A stretch of 64,000 bases of DNA from Sphaerotilus sulfidivorans (GTDB lineage Bacteria > Pseudomonadota > Gammaproteobacteria > Burkholderiales > Burkholderiaceae_C), in the NCBI RefSeq assembly GCF_013426975.1, contig NZ_JACCPY010000003.1, positions 62,001 through 126,000 of the forward strand, read 5' to 3'. The position numbers and the translations under genes were made by a program. How positions within the stretch are numbered: position 1 is the stretch's first letter; each line of letters begins with the position of its first letter. Positions 38,331-49,186 of the stretch are shown piece after piece. The notes under the pieces are model-generated. The model ran no database searches. It was not told the origin of the DNA and saw only the letters and a list, made by a program, of their open reading frames with translations.

Positions 38331-39593
38331 TCAGGCCGCGTCCAGGCCGAAGGCCTTGTGCAGCGCGCGCACCGCCAGCTCCATGTACTTCTCGTCGATG
38401 ACCACCGAGGTCTTGATCTCGCTGGTGGTGATCATCTGGATGTTGATGCCCTCGTCGCTGAGCGCGCGGAACATCGTCGAGGCCACGCCGGCGTGCGAGC
38501 GCATGCCGATGCCGACGATCGACACCTTGCAGATCTTGGTGTCGCCGATGACCGCCTCGGCGCCCATGGCCGGCACGACCTGCGACTTCAGCAGGTCCAG
38601 CGTGCGCTGGTAGTCGTTGCGGTGGACGGTGAACGAGAAGTCGGTCTTGCCGTCATGCGAGACGTTCTGCAGGATCACGTCCACATCGATGTTGGCCTCG
38701 GCGACCTTGCCCAGGATGCCATAGGCGATGCCCGGCTTGTCCGGCACGCCCATCACGGTCAGCTTGGCTTCGTCGCGGTTGAACGCGATGCCCGACACAA
38801 CGGCTTGTTCCATCTTCTCGTCTTCCTCGAAAGTGATCAGCGTGCCCGACTTGGCTTCTTCCTCGATGGCGATGTCCCACGGAGTGAAGCTCGAGAGCAC
38901 GCGCAGCGGCACGCGGTACTTGCCGGCGAACTCGACCGACCGGATCTGCAGCACCTTGGAGCCCAGCGACGCCATCTCCAGCATCTCCTCGAAGGAGACG
39001 GTCTTCAGGCGCTTGGCCTCCGGCACGACGCGCGGGTCGGTGGTGTAGACGCCGTCGACGTCGGTGTAGATCAGGCACTCGTCGGCCTTCATCGCCGCAG
39101 CGACCGCGACGGCCGAGGTGTCCGAACCGCCACGACCCAGGGTCGTGATGTTCATGTCCTCGTCGACACCCTGGAAGCCGGTGATGACGACCACGCGGCC
39201 GGCGGCCAGGTCGGCACGCACGCGGGCGTCGTCGATGCTCTGGATGCGGGCCTTGGTGTAGGACGAATCGGTGCGGATCGGCACCTGCCAGCCGGAATAG
39301 CTGACGGCCTCCATGCCTTCGGCCTGCAGCGCCAGCGACAGCAGACCCACCGAGACCTGCTCGCCGGTGCAGGCGATCATGTCGAGCTCGCGGGTGACGG
39401 CCGGCGTCTGGACCGCAGGCGAGACATCCTTGGCCAGGCCGAGCAGGCGATTGGTCTCGCCGCTCATCGCCGACGGAACGACCACCATCTGGTGGCCGGC
39501 GCGGGCCCACTTGGCCACGCGCTTGGCGACGTTGCGGATGCGCTCGGTCGAGCCCATCGACGTGCCGCCGTACTTGTGAACGATCAAAGCCAT
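38331..39593 (-). CDS. lysC: Aspartate kinase
   Basis: Phosphorylates aspartate, the entry step to lysine, threonine and methionine; 420 aa. IVHKYGGTSMGSTERI at the N-terminus, TLGRGGSDTSAVAVA in the kinase site and two ACT domains (GVPDKPGIAYGILGKVAEA; IVGIGMRSHAGVASTMFRAL) for allosteric control. Size and lack of a dehydrogenase domain mark the monofunctional type. Start 39593 (MALIVHKYGG); an extension to 39866 would run into the tilS end. The next enzyme of the pathway, asd, is in this window. Confidence 0.95.
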   Translation of the reverse strand: MALIVHKYGGTSMGSTERIRNVAKRVAKWARAGHQMVVVPSAMSGETNRLLGLAKDVSPAVQTPAVTRELDMIACTGEQVSVGLLSLALQAEGMEAVSYSGWQVPIRTDSSYTKARIQSIDDARVRADLAAGRVVVITGFQGVDEDMNITTLGRGGSDTSAVAVAAAMKADECLIYTDVDGVYTTDPRVVPEAKRLKTVSFEEMLEMASLGSKVLQIRSVEFAGKYRVPLRVLSSFTPWDIAIEEEAKSGTLITFEEDEKMEQAVVSGIAFNRDEAKLTVMGVPDKPGIAYGILGKVAEANIDVDVILQNVSHDGKTDFSFTVHRNDYQRTLDLLKSQVVPAMGAEAVIGDTKICKVSIVGIGMRSHAGVASTMFRALSDEGINIQMITTSEIKTSVVIDEKYMELAVRALHKAFGLDAA

Positions 39594-39747
39594 GAGTGTG
39601 TGGCTCGCGCGGAAACGGCGAGTCGCAGTGGAGTGGCAGGACAGCCGCTCCGGGTTTCCTGACTTGATGACAGGCCGCCTGGAGCGGAAAACCGTCGATT
39701 TTAACGACTTTCCGACGGGGATTTCCCGAAAGCGTGACATCGAAGCG

Positions 39748-41136
39748 TCATCCGGCCCAGCGCGGACGCCACTGGGGCGCGCCCGGCGGCGCCTGCTCGC
39801 GGGCATCGACCCCCAGCGCCGGCACGCAGACCAGCCGCTCGCCGCGCCACAGCAGCGGCGCATCACGCAGCCAGGCCGGCACGCCAGCGGCCTGGAACTG
39901 CTTCTTCAGCGCACGCGGCACGCCGGCCGCATGGCTCTGGAACTGCTCGCCGCCCCGGCGCGGCCGCGCCACCAGCGCAGCCAGATCGGCCCACACCAGG
40001 CCACCCTGCGCCACCGGCTCGAGATGCAGGCAACCGGACCAGCCCGGCAGCGCCAGCGTCAGCGCCTGTCCTGCAGACAGCCCGGGCGGCAGCAGCGGCG
40101 CCAGCGCGATCTCGTCCGGCAGCGTGTCCGAGCGGACATTCGCGCTCGGCTCACCTCGCGCGTCCAGCGCCAGCCGACCACGGTGCAGCCGCAGCATGCG
40201 GGCGGCATCCAGCGGCCAGACCGCACCCGAGTCCGCCTGAGGCAGTTCCACGGCCAGACGCTCGAGCCAGGATGCGCGCACCGCCAGACCCTGGCCCGCC
40301 AGCCAGCACCGCAGCAGATTGCGCCGGCGCGCGGGCGACAGGGCCGCCAGCGCAGCAGCCTGCAGCGCCAGGCCGTCCGGGTCGCGCACCGCATCGAGAT
40401 CGAGTTCCGCCAGCGCATCCAGGCACTCGGCCGCATCCTGCGCCCGCGCGGCCGCATCGGCCAGCACCAGCGGCGCCTGCGGGAAGGCCTCGCGCAGGGC
40501 AGGCATCACCTGCAGCCGCAGCCGGTTGCGGGCGTGACGCGGATCGGCATTGCTGTCGTCGTCGACATGCGCGATGCGGTGCGCGGCGACATAGGCCTCG
40601 ATCTCGGCGCGCGGCCGCGCCAGCCAGGGCCGCAGCCAGCGCAGGCCGTCACGCTCGATCGCGCGCGGCATCGCCGCCAGGCCGGCCGCACCGGCACCGC
40701 GCAGCGCCTGAAGCAGGAAGGTCTCGGCCTGGTCGTCGCGGTGATGGGCCAGCAGCACGACACGGCAGCCGGCCTCGCGCGCCATGTCGGCCAGCGCGCG
40801 GTAGCGGCCCTCGCGCGCCAGCGCCTCCAAGCTCTCGCCGGCCTGCGGCCGCAGGCCGAGATGGCGGACATGGAAATGCAGATCGGCGCCCTCGGCACGC
40901 CAGCGCTCGCACTGGCGCGCGCAGTGGTCGCGCCAGTCGTCGGCGAAGCGGCTCAGGCCGTGGTGCACATGCAGCGCATGCACCGGCAAGGCCGGTTCGC
41001 CCTGCCCGGCCAGATCACGCGCAGCCCGCCAGGTGGCGTGCAGCAGCGCCATCGAGTCGCGCCCGCCACTGCAGGCGACCGCGACCGGACCGGGCTCGAG
41101 GGAATCGAAGAAGGCGGATCGCAGGGGGCGGATCAG
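39748..41136 (-). CDS. tilS: tRNA(Ile)-lysidine synthase, apparent CTG start
   Basis: ATP-dependent enzyme that changes C34 to lysidine in tRNA-Ile (CAT), making it read AUA. The PP-loop SGGRDS is at 23-28 (counting from the CTG), followed by [10 protein letters not shown] and [20 protein letters not shown]; the C-terminal domain resembles TilS. Homology starts right after the accA stop, but no ATG, GTG or TTG lies in frame until a GTG well inside accA (near 41267). The CTG at 41136 overlaps the accA stop as CTGA, just like the ATGA/GTGA overlaps elsewhere here, so I place the start there. 462 aa. Confidence 0.8.
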   Translation of the reverse strand: MIRPLRSAFFDSLEPGPVAVACSGGRDSMALLHATWRAARDLAGQGEPALPVHALHVHHGLSRFADDWRDHCARQCERWRAEGADLHFHVRHLGLRPQAGESLEALAREGRYRALADMAREAGCRVVLLAHHRDDQAETFLLQALRGAGAAGLAAMPRAIERDGLRWLRPWLARPRAEIEAYVAAHRIAHVDDDSNADPRHARNRLRLQVMPALREAFPQAPLVLADAAARAQDAAECLDALAELDLDAVRDPDGLALQAAALAALSPARRRNLLRCWLAGQGLAVRASWLERLAVELPQADSGAVWPLDAARMLRLHRGRLALDARGEPSANVRSDTLPDEIALAPLLPPGLSAGQALTLALPGWSGCLHLEPVAQGGLVWADLAALVARPRRGGEQFQSHAAGVPRALKKQFQAAGVPAWLRDAPLLWRGERLVCVPALGVDAREQAPPGAPQWRPRWAG

Positions 41137-42101
41137 GCCTTGGTGTCGGTGAAGCGGCCGTAGGCGCGCAGGCGCTCGTAGCGCTGGTCCAGCAGCTCCT
41201 TGGCCTTGAGGTCGCCGACCTGGCGCAGCGCGTCGTTGAGCGCGCGCTTGAGGTTGGCGCACATCTGGCGGGTGTCGCGGTGCGCGCCGCCGACCGGCTC
41301 GCTGACGATCTTGTCGACCAGGCCCAGCGCCTTCAGGCGGTGCGCGGTGATGCCCAGGGCCTCGGCGGCATCGCTGGCGCGCTCGGCGGTCTTCCACAGG
41401 ATGGAGGCGCAGCCTTCCGGCGAGATGACCGAGTAGACCGAGAACTGCAGCATCAGCACCTGGTCGGCCACCGAGATCGCCAGCGCGCCGCCGGAGCCGC
41501 CCTCGCCGATGATCGTGGTGATGATCGGCACCTCGAGCTGCGCCATCTCGAAGATGTTGCGGCCGATGGCCTCGGACTGGCCGCGCTCCTCGGCGCCGAT
41601 GCCGGGATAGGCGCCGGGGGTGTCGACGAAGGTGAAGACCGGCAGGCCGAACTTCTCGGCCAGCTTCATCAGGCGCAGCGCCTTGCGGTAGCCCTCGGGT
41701 CGGGCCATGCCGAAGTTGCGCGCGGCGCGCTCCTTGGTGTCGCGGCCCTTCTGGTGGCCGATGACCATGCAGGCGCGGCCGTTGAAGCGCGCCAGACCGC
41801 CCACGATCGACAGGTCGTCGGCAAAGGCGCGGTCGCCGTGCAGTTCCTGGAAGTCGGTGAAGATCTCGCCGACATAGTCCAGCGTGTAGGGGCGCTGCGG
41901 ATGGCGGGCGATCTGCGTGACCTGCCAGGGCGACAGGCTCGAGTAGATGTCCTTGGCAAGCTGCTGGCTCTTCTTCGACAGGCGCTCGATCTCTTCCGAG
42001 ATGTCCACCGCCGACTCGTTCTGCACGTAGCGCAGTTCCTCGATCTTGGTCTCGAGCTCGGCGATCGGCTGTTCGAAGTCGAGGAAGTGTTTCTTGCTCA
42101 T
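41133..42101 (-). CDS. accA: Acetyl-CoA carboxylase carboxyltransferase alpha subunit
   Basis: Alpha subunit of the carboxyltransferase, partner of AccD (23692-24564); 322 aa. The N-terminal [58 protein letters not shown] and [10 protein letters not shown] are conserved. Start 42101 is preferred to upstream in-frame ATGs because homology begins there. The stop overlaps the likely tilS start. An 84-bp gap separates it from the alkA-like gene upstream. Confidence 0.96.
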   Translation of the reverse strand: MSKKHFLDFEQPIAELETKIEELRYVQNESAVDISEEIERLSKKSQQLAKDIYSSLSPWQVTQIARHPQRPYTLDYVGEIFTDFQELHGDRAFADDLSIVGGLARFNGRACMVIGHQKGRDTKERAARNFGMARPEGYRKALRLMKLAEKFGLPVFTFVDTPGAYPGIGAEERGQSEAIGRNIFEMAQLEVPIITTIIGEGGSGGALAISVADQVLMLQFSVYSVISPEGCASILWKTAERASDAAEALGITAHRLKALGLVDKIVSEPVGGAHRDTRQMCANLKRALNDALRQVGDLKAKELLDQRYERLRAYGRFTDTKA

Positions 42102-42185
42102 GGGCATCGATCCTGGTTGGCTCCCGGGGCCCCGCGTCCGCCGGACGGATTGGGGCCGGGAATTGATCACGGACTGTACTTTAGT

Positions 42186-42863
42186 TTAGCCGCCCGCCGG
42201 CTGCGGGTCGAGACTGCGCCACAGATACCAGGTCGCGACCGACCGGTAGGGCGCCCAGGCGTCACCGACCTCGCGTGCCTCGGCACGTGAGACCGGCTCG
42301 CCGCTGAAATAGTTCAGGCTGATGCCGCGGATCAGCCCGGCGTCGTCCAGAGGCAGCACGTTCGGACGCATCAGGTAGAAGATCAGGAACATCTCGGCGG
42401 TCCAGCGGCCGATGCCGCGGATCGCCACCAGCTCCTCGATGATCGCCTCGTCGCCCATCGAGCCCCAGTCGGTCTCGTGCACGCAGCCCTCGACGAAATG
42501 GCGCGCCAGATCGCGCAGGTACTCGACCTTGCGCACCGACAGGCCGGCCGCGCGCATCGACTCGACCGAGAGGCTCGACAGCGCGACCGGGTCGATGTGA
42601 TGGCGCTGGCCCAGCCCCAGGCCGACGACCTTCTCCCAGACCGACTGCGCCGCCTTGACCGAGACCTGCTGACCGACGATCGAGCGCGCCAGCGTGGTGA
42701 AGGCGTCGCCGCGACTGCGCAGCCGCGCGGTGCCGAAGCGCGGGATCAGCTTGTTCATCACCCGGTCGCGGCGCGCCAGGTAGCGGCAGGCCTCGTCCCA
42801 GTAGTCCGGCGTGACCAGCGCGACCGGCGCACCGGCGTCCATCGCTGCAGCAGCGTCGCTCAT
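42186..42863 (-). CDS. DNA-3-methyladenine glycosylase (HhH-GPD, short AlkA type)
   Basis: Base-excision repair enzyme removing alkylated purines; 225 aa. The helix-hairpin-helix with Gly/Pro-rich loop is at AIRGIGRWTAEMFLIF, followed by the catalytic Asp in LPLDDAGL. ARSIVGQQVSVKAA is typical of the family. It lacks the N-terminal TATA-like domain of E. coli AlkA (282 aa), so it resembles the compact bacterial/yeast Mag forms. It follows cysS with a 32-bp gap. Confidence 0.9.
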   Translation of the reverse strand: MSDAAAAMDAGAPVALVTPDYWDEACRYLARRDRVMNKLIPRFGTARLRSRGDAFTTLARSIVGQQVSVKAAQSVWEKVVGLGLGQRHHIDPVALSSLSVESMRAAGLSVRKVEYLRDLARHFVEGCVHETDWGSMGDEAIIEELVAIRGIGRWTAEMFLIFYLMRPNVLPLDDAGLIRGISLNYFSGEPVSRAEAREVGDAWAPYRSVATWYLWRSLDPQPAGG

Positions 42864-42895
42864 CGTGTCAGGCGTCAGACGCTCGGCAGCGGGGC

Positions 42896-44284
42896 TCAGG
42901 CGCGCACCCAGGTGGTGCCCTGCGGGCCGTCCTTCAGGACGATGCCGGCAGCCTGCAGTTCCTGGCGGATGCGGTCGGCCTCGGCGAAGTCGCGTGCCTT
43001 CTTGGCCGCAGTGCGTGCCTCGATGCGCGCGAGGATCTCGGCTTCGGCCAGACCGGTGTCGTCCGAGCCGGTCGCTCCCTGCAGCCAGGCCCGCGGCGCC
43101 TGCTGCAGCAGGCCGAGCACGCCAGCCAGCGCCTTCAGCAGGCCGGCCACCTCGGCCGAGCGGGTGCGGTTGACCTCGCCGGCCAGCTCGAAGAGCACCG
43201 CCACCGCGATCGGCGTGTTGAAGTCGTCGTCCATCGCCGCCTTGAAGCGGGCGGCGGCCGGATGCGCCCAGTCGATCTCGACCGGCGCGGCCTCGACCGC
43301 GTCCAGCGCGGTGTAGAGCCGGCGCAGCGCGCTGCGGGCATCGTCGAGGCCGGCGTCGCTGAAGTTGAACGGGCTGCGGTAGTGCACGCGCAGCATGAAG
43401 AAGCGCAGCGTCTCGCCGTCGTAGGACTTCAGCACGTCGCGGATGGTGAAGAAGTTGCCCAGCGACTTGGACATCTTCTCGTTGTCGACGTTCAGGAAGC
43501 CGTTGTGCATCCAGATCCGCACGAAGGGCTGGCCGGTGGCACCCTCGCTCTGGGCGATCTCGTTCTCGTGGTGCGGGAACTGCAGGTCCAGCCCGCCGCC
43601 GTGGATGTCGAAGGTCTCGCCCAGCAGCGCGCAGCTCATCGCCGAGCACTCGATGTGCCAGCCCGGGCGGCCCGGACCGTAGGCCGAGGCGTACTTGGCG
43701 TCCTCGGGCTCCTCGGGCTTGGCGGATTTCCACAGCACGAAGTCGAGCGGATCGTCCTTGCCATCGGCCACGGCGACCCGCTCGCCAGCGCGCAGGTCGT
43801 CGAGCGACTTGCCCGAGAGCTTGCCGTAGCCAGGGAAGCGGCGCACCGCGTAGTTCACGTCGCCGTTGCCTGACTGGTAGGCCAGGCCCTTCTCCTGCAG
43901 CCGACCGATCATCGACAGCATCTGCGGCACGTACTCGGTGGCGCGCGGCTCGTGGGTCGGGCGCTCGATGCCCAGCGCGCCGATGTCGGCGTGCATGGCA
44001 GCCGTCATCTCGTCGGTGAGCTGGCGGATGGTGATGCCGCGCTCGACCGCGCGGCGGATGATCTTGTCGTCGATGTCGGTGATGTTGCGCACATAGGTGA
44101 CCGCATAGCCGCTGGCACGCAGCCAGCGCTGCACCACGTCGAAGGACATCATCATCCGCGCGTGGCCGATGTGGCACAGGTCGTAGATCGTCATGCCGCA
44201 CACATACATCCGCACCTGGCCGGGTTCGATGGACTGGAAGTCTTCGAGCGTGCGAGTGAGGCTGTTGTGGATGCGGAGAGTCAT
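42896..44284 (-). CDS. cysS: Cysteinyl-tRNA synthetase
   Basis: Class I synthetase charging tRNA-Cys; 462 aa. The zinc-site Cys29 lies in [14 protein letters not shown] is complete in [14 protein letters not shown], and KMSKS is at 270-274 in [25 protein letters not shown] and [10 protein letters not shown] hold further zinc ligands. Start 44284 ([12 protein letters not shown]) is firm; a longer frame upstream runs antisense to the next gene. It is divergent from the L,D-transpeptidase-like gene across 150 bp. Confidence 0.96.
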   Translation of the reverse strand: MTLRIHNSLTRTLEDFQSIEPGQVRMYVCGMTIYDLCHIGHARMMMSFDVVQRWLRASGYAVTYVRNITDIDDKIIRRAVERGITIRQLTDEMTAAMHADIGALGIERPTHEPRATEYVPQMLSMIGRLQEKGLAYQSGNGDVNYAVRRFPGYGKLSGKSLDDLRAGERVAVADGKDDPLDFVLWKSAKPEEPEDAKYASAYGPGRPGWHIECSAMSCALLGETFDIHGGGLDLQFPHHENEIAQSEGATGQPFVRIWMHNGFLNVDNEKMSKSLGNFFTIRDVLKSYDGETLRFFMLRVHYRSPFNFSDAGLDDARSALRRLYTALDAVEAAPVEIDWAHPAAARFKAAMDDDFNTPIAVAVLFELAGEVNRTRSAEVAGLLKALAGVLGLLQQAPRAWLQGATGSDDTGLAEAEILARIEARTAAKKARDFAEADRIRQELQAAGIVLKDGPQGTTWVRA

Positions 44285-44434
44285 CGATCGGCGGAAATTC
44301 GGTGGCGGGAAGCGGTCGGCAGGAGGGTCGCGAACGGACCTCGGGATGTCGACCGGGCGGCCAGTATAGCCCCGCCGGCCGGGCATTCGCCCGGTACCGG
44401 CACCCCTGCCGGCGGGGAGCGATCGCGCCGGACT

Positions 44435-46321
44435 ATGCACAATCCGCTCATGATCCAGCCTGCCGAGGAAGCCGCGCCACGCCGCGGAATTCCACCGACC
44501 GCCTTCGATGCCCCTCGCCGGCCGGCCCACGGCCTGCTCATGCTGGCATTGGCTGCCGGCCTGGCGGGCGGGCCGGCAGCCGCCGCAGCGCCGGCGTCGA
44601 CGCCGGAGCAGCAGCGCTTCATGCAGGCGCTGGAGCTGGCGCAGCGCCGCCAGGACGGCGAGGCGATGCGCCTGTTCGAGCAGCTGGTGCGCGAGCAGCC
44701 CGGGCGGCCCGAACCGCTGGTCAATCTCGGCGTGCTGCTGGCACGCCACGGCCGCGTCGACGAGGCCCGTGCCGCCTTCGAGCAGGCGCTGCGCACCAGC
44801 CGCCCCCATGCGCTGGCGCATGACAATCTGGTTCGGCTGCAGGCCCGGGCCACGGCGGACGAACTGGCCTGGGCGGAGCCCGGCACGCCCGAGCCACCGG
44901 CGCGAGCGCCGTCTTCGCCGGCACGGGCAGCACTGCTGATGCTGACGCTGCTGGGCGGCGCGGCCGGCACCCTGCTGTGGATGCGGCATCGGCGCCCGGC
45001 AGCAGTGCCCTCGCCTGCGCATCCACCGCGGCCGAGTCGGCTTGATCCGGAAACACCGGACATGCCGGACACACAGGCGTCCAGCCTCACGCTGACACCG
45101 CGAGAGAGCTTCGTCAGCCTGGTCGATGCACCGCCGGCCTTCGCGACCACCGTGCCAGCGCCACAAGCGACACCACCAGCGACACCACCGGCAACACGCC
45201 AGACGGCACGGCTGGCCGGTGCGCCGGCCCATCGCCTGCCCGGCGCCGAGGAGCAGCTGCTGGCGGTCTACCGGCTGATCGGCGAAGGCCGGCTCGAAGA
45301 GGCGCTGCGCCAGGTCGAGGCGCTGCTGCGCCAGACACCGCGCTACCCGCTGGCCCGACTGGCCTGCGCCGACCTGCAGCTGGTGCTGACCGGCAGACTG
45401 CAGCCCACGCCGGCCGGGCTGGACGCGCAGCGGCTGGCGCGCTGGCGCCAGGCCAGCGTGCTGCGGCTGCAGTCCTGGCAGACCCCCCCGCCGCCCGAGC
45501 ATCTGCCGCGGCAGGTGGTGCATCTGGCCGATTCGGTGCGCCAGATGGTGGCGATCGAATGCGCGACCTCGCGGCTGTTCGTGCTCGAGCAGCGTGCCGG
45601 ACAGCTGCGGGTGGCGACGACATGCCCGGTGCGGGTCGGTCCGCGCGCCGACGAGCGCGATCCGCTGCGGCCCGGCACGCCGCTGGGCCTGTACCGGATC
45701 GAGTCGCGCCTGTCGCCACGCCAGATCGGCGAGGAGCATGGCGCCGGCGCGCTGGTGCTCGACCATCCGAACGAGCATGACCGAAGACTCGGACGCCCGG
45801 CCCAGCCCTTCTGGCTGCACGGCCCCTCGCCACGGCCGCCGGGCGTGATGCCGCCGCCCTCCTGCCACCTGGTGCTGGCCGACGCGGACCTGCAGCGGCT
45901 GATGTTCGAGCTGGTGCCGCGGCGCACCCCGGTGCTGGTGGCCGAGCGGCTCGAATGGGTGGCGCCGCGCAGCCTGGCCCAGGCGCGGCTGCGCACCCGC
46001 AATCTGGTCGAGGTCTGGCGCCTGGCCCGCGCGCGCGGCGATCTGGAAGCCCTGCGGGCGCTGTACTCGGCCCGCTTCGCGACCGGCGACGGCGAACACG
46101 ATCCTGCCCCCCGGCTGGCCGGGGAATTGGCCGCCAGCGGCGGGCGCGATCGCCAGCTGGCAGACTTGAGCCTGTTCGTCTGGCAGGACCGCGAGGAGGT
46201 GCTGCTGGCGAGCTTCCGCGAAGTGCTGCGCGGACATGCGCCGGGGCCGCTGCGCCGCCAGTACTGGGCGCGCGAGCACGGACAATGGAAGATCTTTTCC
46301 GAAACCGTTTCGAAGGACTGA
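44435..46321 (+). CDS. TPR protein with L,D-transpeptidase-like (YkuD) and Csd6-like C-terminal domain
   Basis: 628-aa protein, probably involved in peptidoglycan or outer-membrane-protein linkage. Order: signal-like hydrophobic segment (about 33-52), TPR helices (about 58-140), a second TM (about 167-187) followed by MRHRR, a Pro-rich linker, then a YkuD-like domain (about 355-500) with a candidate catalytic pair His462 in FWLHGP and Cys477 in PPSCHLVL. The usual S/T-x-G-C-x-R motif lacks its Gly and Arg. The C-terminus (about 515-625, ending [18 protein letters not shown]) is an NTF2-like domain as in Csd6. Start could also be ATG 44450. It is followed 13 bp later by ppiA. Confidence 0.65.
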   Translation: MHNPLMIQPAEEAAPRRGIPPTAFDAPRRPAHGLLMLALAAGLAGGPAAAAAPASTPEQQRFMQALELAQRRQDGEAMRLFEQLVREQPGRPEPLVNLGVLLARHGRVDEARAAFEQALRTSRPHALAHDNLVRLQARATADELAWAEPGTPEPPARAPSSPARAALLMLTLLGGAAGTLLWMRHRRPAAVPSPAHPPRPSRLDPETPDMPDTQASSLTLTPRESFVSLVDAPPAFATTVPAPQATPPATPPATRQTARLAGAPAHRLPGAEEQLLAVYRLIGEGRLEEALRQVEALLRQTPRYPLARLACADLQLVLTGRLQPTPAGLDAQRLARWRQASVLRLQSWQTPPPPEHLPRQVVHLADSVRQMVAIECATSRLFVLEQRAGQLRVATTCPVRVGPRADERDPLRPGTPLGLYRIESRLSPRQIGEEHGAGALVLDHPNEHDRRLGRPAQPFWLHGPSPRPPGVMPPPSCHLVLADADLQRLMFELVPRRTPVLVAERLEWVAPRSLAQARLRTRNLVEVWRLARARGDLEALRALYSARFATGDGEHDPAPRLAGELAASGGRDRQLADLSLFVWQDREEVLLASFREVLRGHAPGPLRRQYWAREHGQWKIFSETVSKD

Positions 46322-46334
46322 AGGAGTGAAGCCG

Positions 46335-46904
46335 ATGACCGCATTCCCGTTCGCCCGCATCGCGACCGCGCTGGCCCTGGGCCTGGCGCTGTCCGGCGCG
46401 GCCCAGGCCGAGAAGGTGCGCCTGGCCACGTCGATGGGCGACATCGTCGTCGACCTGGACGCCGCCAAGGCGCCCAGGACCGTCGCCAACTTCGTCGAGT
46501 ACGTGAAGGCGGGCCACTACGACGGCACCATCTTCCACCGCGTGATCGGCAACTTCATGATCCAGGGCGGCGGCATGGAGCCCTCGATGAAGGAAAAGCC
46601 CACCCGCGCGCCGATCCCGCTGGAGAGCCGCAACGGCCTGAGCAACACCCGCGGCACGCTGGCGATGGCCCGCACATCCGTGCCGGATTCCGCAACGTCC
46701 CAGTTCTTCATCAACGTGAAGGACAATCCCTTCCTGGACCAGCCGAACTCGCCGGACGGCAACGGCTATGCGGTCTTCGGCCGCGTCGTCGAAGGCATGG
46801 ACGTGGTCGACAAGATCCGCGCCGTGCGCACCGGCTCGGCGGGCATGCACCGCGACGTGCCGGCCGAACCTGTCCTGATCAAGAAAGCCTCCCTGGAGAA
46901 ATGA
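46335..46904 (+). CDS. ppiA: Periplasmic peptidyl-prolyl cis-trans isomerase (cyclophilin)
   Basis: Cyclophilin-type folding catalyst, 189 aa, exported by a signal peptide (cleavage after AQA, residue ~24). [16 protein letters not shown] and [14 protein letters not shown] form the active site. AAGGAG 8 nt before ATG 46335 sets the start. The stop overlaps the next cyclophilin start as ATGA, making a tandem of exported and cytosolic isomerases. Confidence 0.92.
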   Translation: MTAFPFARIATALALGLALSGAAQAEKVRLATSMGDIVVDLDAAKAPRTVANFVEYVKAGHYDGTIFHRVIGNFMIQGGGMEPSMKEKPTRAPIPLESRNGLSNTRGTLAMARTSVPDSATSQFFINVKDNPFLDQPNSPDGNGYAVFGRVVEGMDVVDKIRAVRTGSAGMHRDVPAEPVLIKKASLEK

Positions 46905-47416
46905 ACACCATGGCATCCCCGCAAGTCGAACTGCAGACCAACCTCGGCACCATCCGCATTGAGCTCGACGCCGAGCGCGCTCCGCTGTCGGCCGAGAACT
47001 TCCTGAACTACGTGCGCAGCGGCCACTACGACGGCACCGTCTTCCACCGCGTCATCAAGGGCTTCATGGTCCAGGGCGGCGGCATGGAGCCGGGCCTGAA
47101 GCAGAAGCCCACGAAGGGCGAGATCAAGAACGAGGCCAACAACGGCCTGAAGAACGACAAGTACACGCTGGCGATGGCGCGCACCAACGCGCCTCACTCG
47201 GCCACCGCGCAGTTCTTCATCAACACCGCCAACAACGACTTCCTGAACTTCCGTTCGGAATCGGCCCAGGGCTGGGGCTACGCCGTCTTCGGCCGCGTGG
47301 TCGACGGCACCGCGATCGTCGACCAGATCGAGAAGGTGCGCACCGGCTCGCGCGGCTTCCACGACGACGTGCCGGTCGAGGACGTCGTCATCACCCGCGC
47401 GGTGATCGTCGAGTGA
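46901..47416 (+). CDS. ppiB: Cytosolic peptidyl-prolyl cis-trans isomerase (cyclophilin)
   Basis: Cyclophilin of 171 aa without signal peptide. [35 protein letters not shown] and [12 protein letters not shown] are conserved. It starts at ATG 46901 in a 4-bp overlap with ppiA, and its own stop overlaps the GTG start of lpxH (GTGA). The two cyclophilins are clearly related and probably arose by duplication. Confidence 0.93.
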   Translation: MNTMASPQVELQTNLGTIRIELDAERAPLSAENFLNYVRSGHYDGTVFHRVIKGFMVQGGGMEPGLKQKPTKGEIKNEANNGLKNDKYTLAMARTNAPHSATAQFFINTANNDFLNFRSESAQGWGYAVFGRVVDGTAIVDQIEKVRTGSRGFHDDVPVEDVVITRAVIVE

Positions 47417-48240
47417 TCACGCTGCTGGACGGCCCGCTCGGGGCCGCCAGCGAGATCCATGCCGCGCCGCACTGGCGCGGCATCGAGCTGCTGTCCGACC
47501 TGCACCTGGGCGAGCAGGCACCTGCCACCGCCCACGCGCTGGCCGAACATCTGGCGGCCAGCGATGCCGACCTGATCGTGCTGCTGGGCGACCTGTTCGA
47601 GGTCTGGATCGGCGACGAGCAGCTCGACGCCCCGGCCGACCCGGCCAGCCCGATGGCGCAGGCGCTGCAGGCGCTGGCCGAGGCCGCACGCCGCCGGCCG
47701 GTGGCGATGCTCACCGGCAACCGCGACTTCCTGCTCGGGCCCGAGGCGGCGCGCCGCCTGGGCTGGACGGTGCTGCCCGACCGCTGCGTGCTGCAGGCCT
47801 TCGGCCACCGCCAGGTGCTGGTGCACGGCGACGCCGAATGCCTGGACGACCGCGACTACCAGCGCTTCCGCGCCCAGGTGCGCACGCCCGGCTGGCGCGA
47901 GGCCTTCCTGGCACGGCCGCTGGCCGAGCGCATGGCGGTGGCGCGCTCGCTGCGCGACGGCAGCGAGCAGCGCAAGCGCGAGCAGGGCCTGGCCGGCTAT
48001 GCCGATCTGGACCGCGCCGAGATGCTGTCGCTGCTGGCCGCCGCCGGCGCCGACCGCCTGATCCACGGCCACACCCACCGCCCCGGCGACGAGCGGCTGG
48101 GGCCCGGCCTGAGCCGCCATGTGCTGTCGGACTGGGATCTCGACGGCCAGCACGGCCCGGCCCGCGCCGAGGTGCTGCGGCTGGACGCCCGCGGCCTGCA
48201 CCGCCGACCGCCCTCCCGCCTCGCCTCGCGGCCATGCTGA
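47413..48240 (+). CDS. lpxH: UDP-2,3-diacylglucosamine diphosphatase
   Basis: Peripheral membrane metallophosphoesterase of lipid A synthesis, producing lipid X; 275 aa. Metal ligands lie in LLSDLHLGE (Asp29, His31), [25 protein letters not shown] and [10 protein letters not shown]. Start is GTG 47413, overlapping the ppiB stop. The product is about 30 residues longer than E. coli LpxH (240 aa) at both ends. The 3' end overlaps mtfA by 7 bp. Confidence 0.93.
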   Translation: MITLLDGPLGAASEIHAAPHWRGIELLSDLHLGEQAPATAHALAEHLAASDADLIVLLGDLFEVWIGDEQLDAPADPASPMAQALQALAEAARRRPVAMLTGNRDFLLGPEAARRLGWTVLPDRCVLQAFGHRQVLVHGDAECLDDRDYQRFRAQVRTPGWREAFLARPLAERMAVARSLRDGSEQRKREQGLAGYADLDRAEMLSLLAAAGADRLIHGHTHRPGDERLGPGLSRHVLSDWDLDGQHGPARAEVLRLDARGLHRRPPSRLASRPC

Positions 48241-49043
48241 GGCGCTGGCAGCAGGCCTGGCGCGACTGGCGCCGCCGCCGCGTGCTGGAGGCCCGCGCGA
48301 TCCCCGACGAGCTGTGGCTGGAGACGCTGCGCGGCTGGCCCTTCCTGCGCCACCGGTCGCTCGAGGACCTGCTGCGACTGCGCGAGCTGACCTCGCTGCT
48401 GCTCGACCGCAAGGAGTTCAGCACCGCCGGCGGCCTGGTGCTCGACGACGCGATGGCGGTCGCGGTGGCCGCGCAGGCCTGCGTGCCGGTGCTGCACCTG
48501 CCGGGCGAGCTCGACTGGTACGACGGCTTCGTCGGCATCGTGCTGCATCCGTCCGAGGTGGTGGTGCCGCGCCAGTGGCATGACGAGGACGGCGTGGTGC
48601 ACAGCGGCGACGAGGTCCTGGCCGGCGAGGCGATCGAAGGCGGTCCGCTGATGCTGTCCTGGCAGGACGTGCGGCTCGGCGGCCGCGACGGCAGGCTGGA
48701 GACGGATCAGGACCCGGCCTACAACGTCGTCATTCACGAGTTTGTCCATGTCATCGACATGCGCGACGGCCAGGTCGACGGCATGCCGGCCCTGCCGACA
48801 CGCGTGCAGCGCGAGCGCTGGCAGGCGGTCATGGGCGAGGCCTTCGCGCGCCATGCCGCCGAGGTCGATGCCGACCGGCCGACCTGGCTCGATCCGTATG
48901 CGGCCCAAGGGCCGGAAGAGTTCTTCCCGGTCGCAGCCGAAGCCTTCTTCGTCGCGCCGCACGGCCTGGCGCTGGAATTTCCCGAGGTCTATGCGCTGAT
49001 GCGTGACTTCTTTCACCAGGATCCGCGGCTTCACGCGCGCTGA
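48234..49043 (+). CDS. mtfA: MtfA-family zinc peptidase (M90)
   Basis: Cytosolic zinc metalloprotein of 269 aa. In E. coli, MtfA binds the repressor Mlc and thereby affects glucose PTS expression. The zinc site is HEFVH at 168-172 ([13 protein letters not shown]), with a downstream glutamate in [23 protein letters not shown] and [20 protein letters not shown] match the family. ATG 48234 lies inside the lpxH end. No PTS or Mlc gene is nearby. Confidence 0.88.
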   Translation: MLRRWQQAWRDWRRRRVLEARAIPDELWLETLRGWPFLRHRSLEDLLRLRELTSLLLDRKEFSTAGGLVLDDAMAVAVAAQACVPVLHLPGELDWYDGFVGIVLHPSEVVVPRQWHDEDGVVHSGDEVLAGEAIEGGPLMLSWQDVRLGGRDGRLETDQDPAYNVVIHEFVHVIDMRDGQVDGMPALPTRVQRERWQAVMGEAFARHAAEVDADRPTWLDPYAAQGPEEFFPVAAEAFFVAPHGLALEFPEVYALMRDFFHQDPRLHAR

Positions 49044-49047
49044 CCCG

Positions 49048-49064
49048 GGCCGCAGCCCGCGGCC
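49048..49064 (+). terminator. Weak hairpin after mtfA
   Basis: GGCCGC (49048-49053) pairs with GCGGCC (49059-49064), 5-nt loop, right after the mtfA stop. No U-tract. Low confidence as a terminator. Confidence 0.3.
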
Positions 49065-49186
49065 GCGACCTCGGACTGCGATGGGTCAAGCCGGCACGGC
49101 GACACGCTGCCGACAATCGCGCGCTGATCTGTCCAGTCCACCCGTCCACTGTCGCCCACTGTCGACCTGCCTGCCCGGAGATCCCG

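Noticed and set aside
42170-42185. TAAACT/TACAGT boxes between alkA-like gene and accA as an accA promoter
   Set aside because: No -35 at a fitting distance and both genes run the same way; too weak to annotate.
42870-46489. Giant minus-strand frame extending cysS upstream to about 1197 codons
   Set aside because: CysS homology begins exactly at ATG 44284. The upstream part is antisense to the TPR/L,D-transpeptidase-like gene and lacks any domain.
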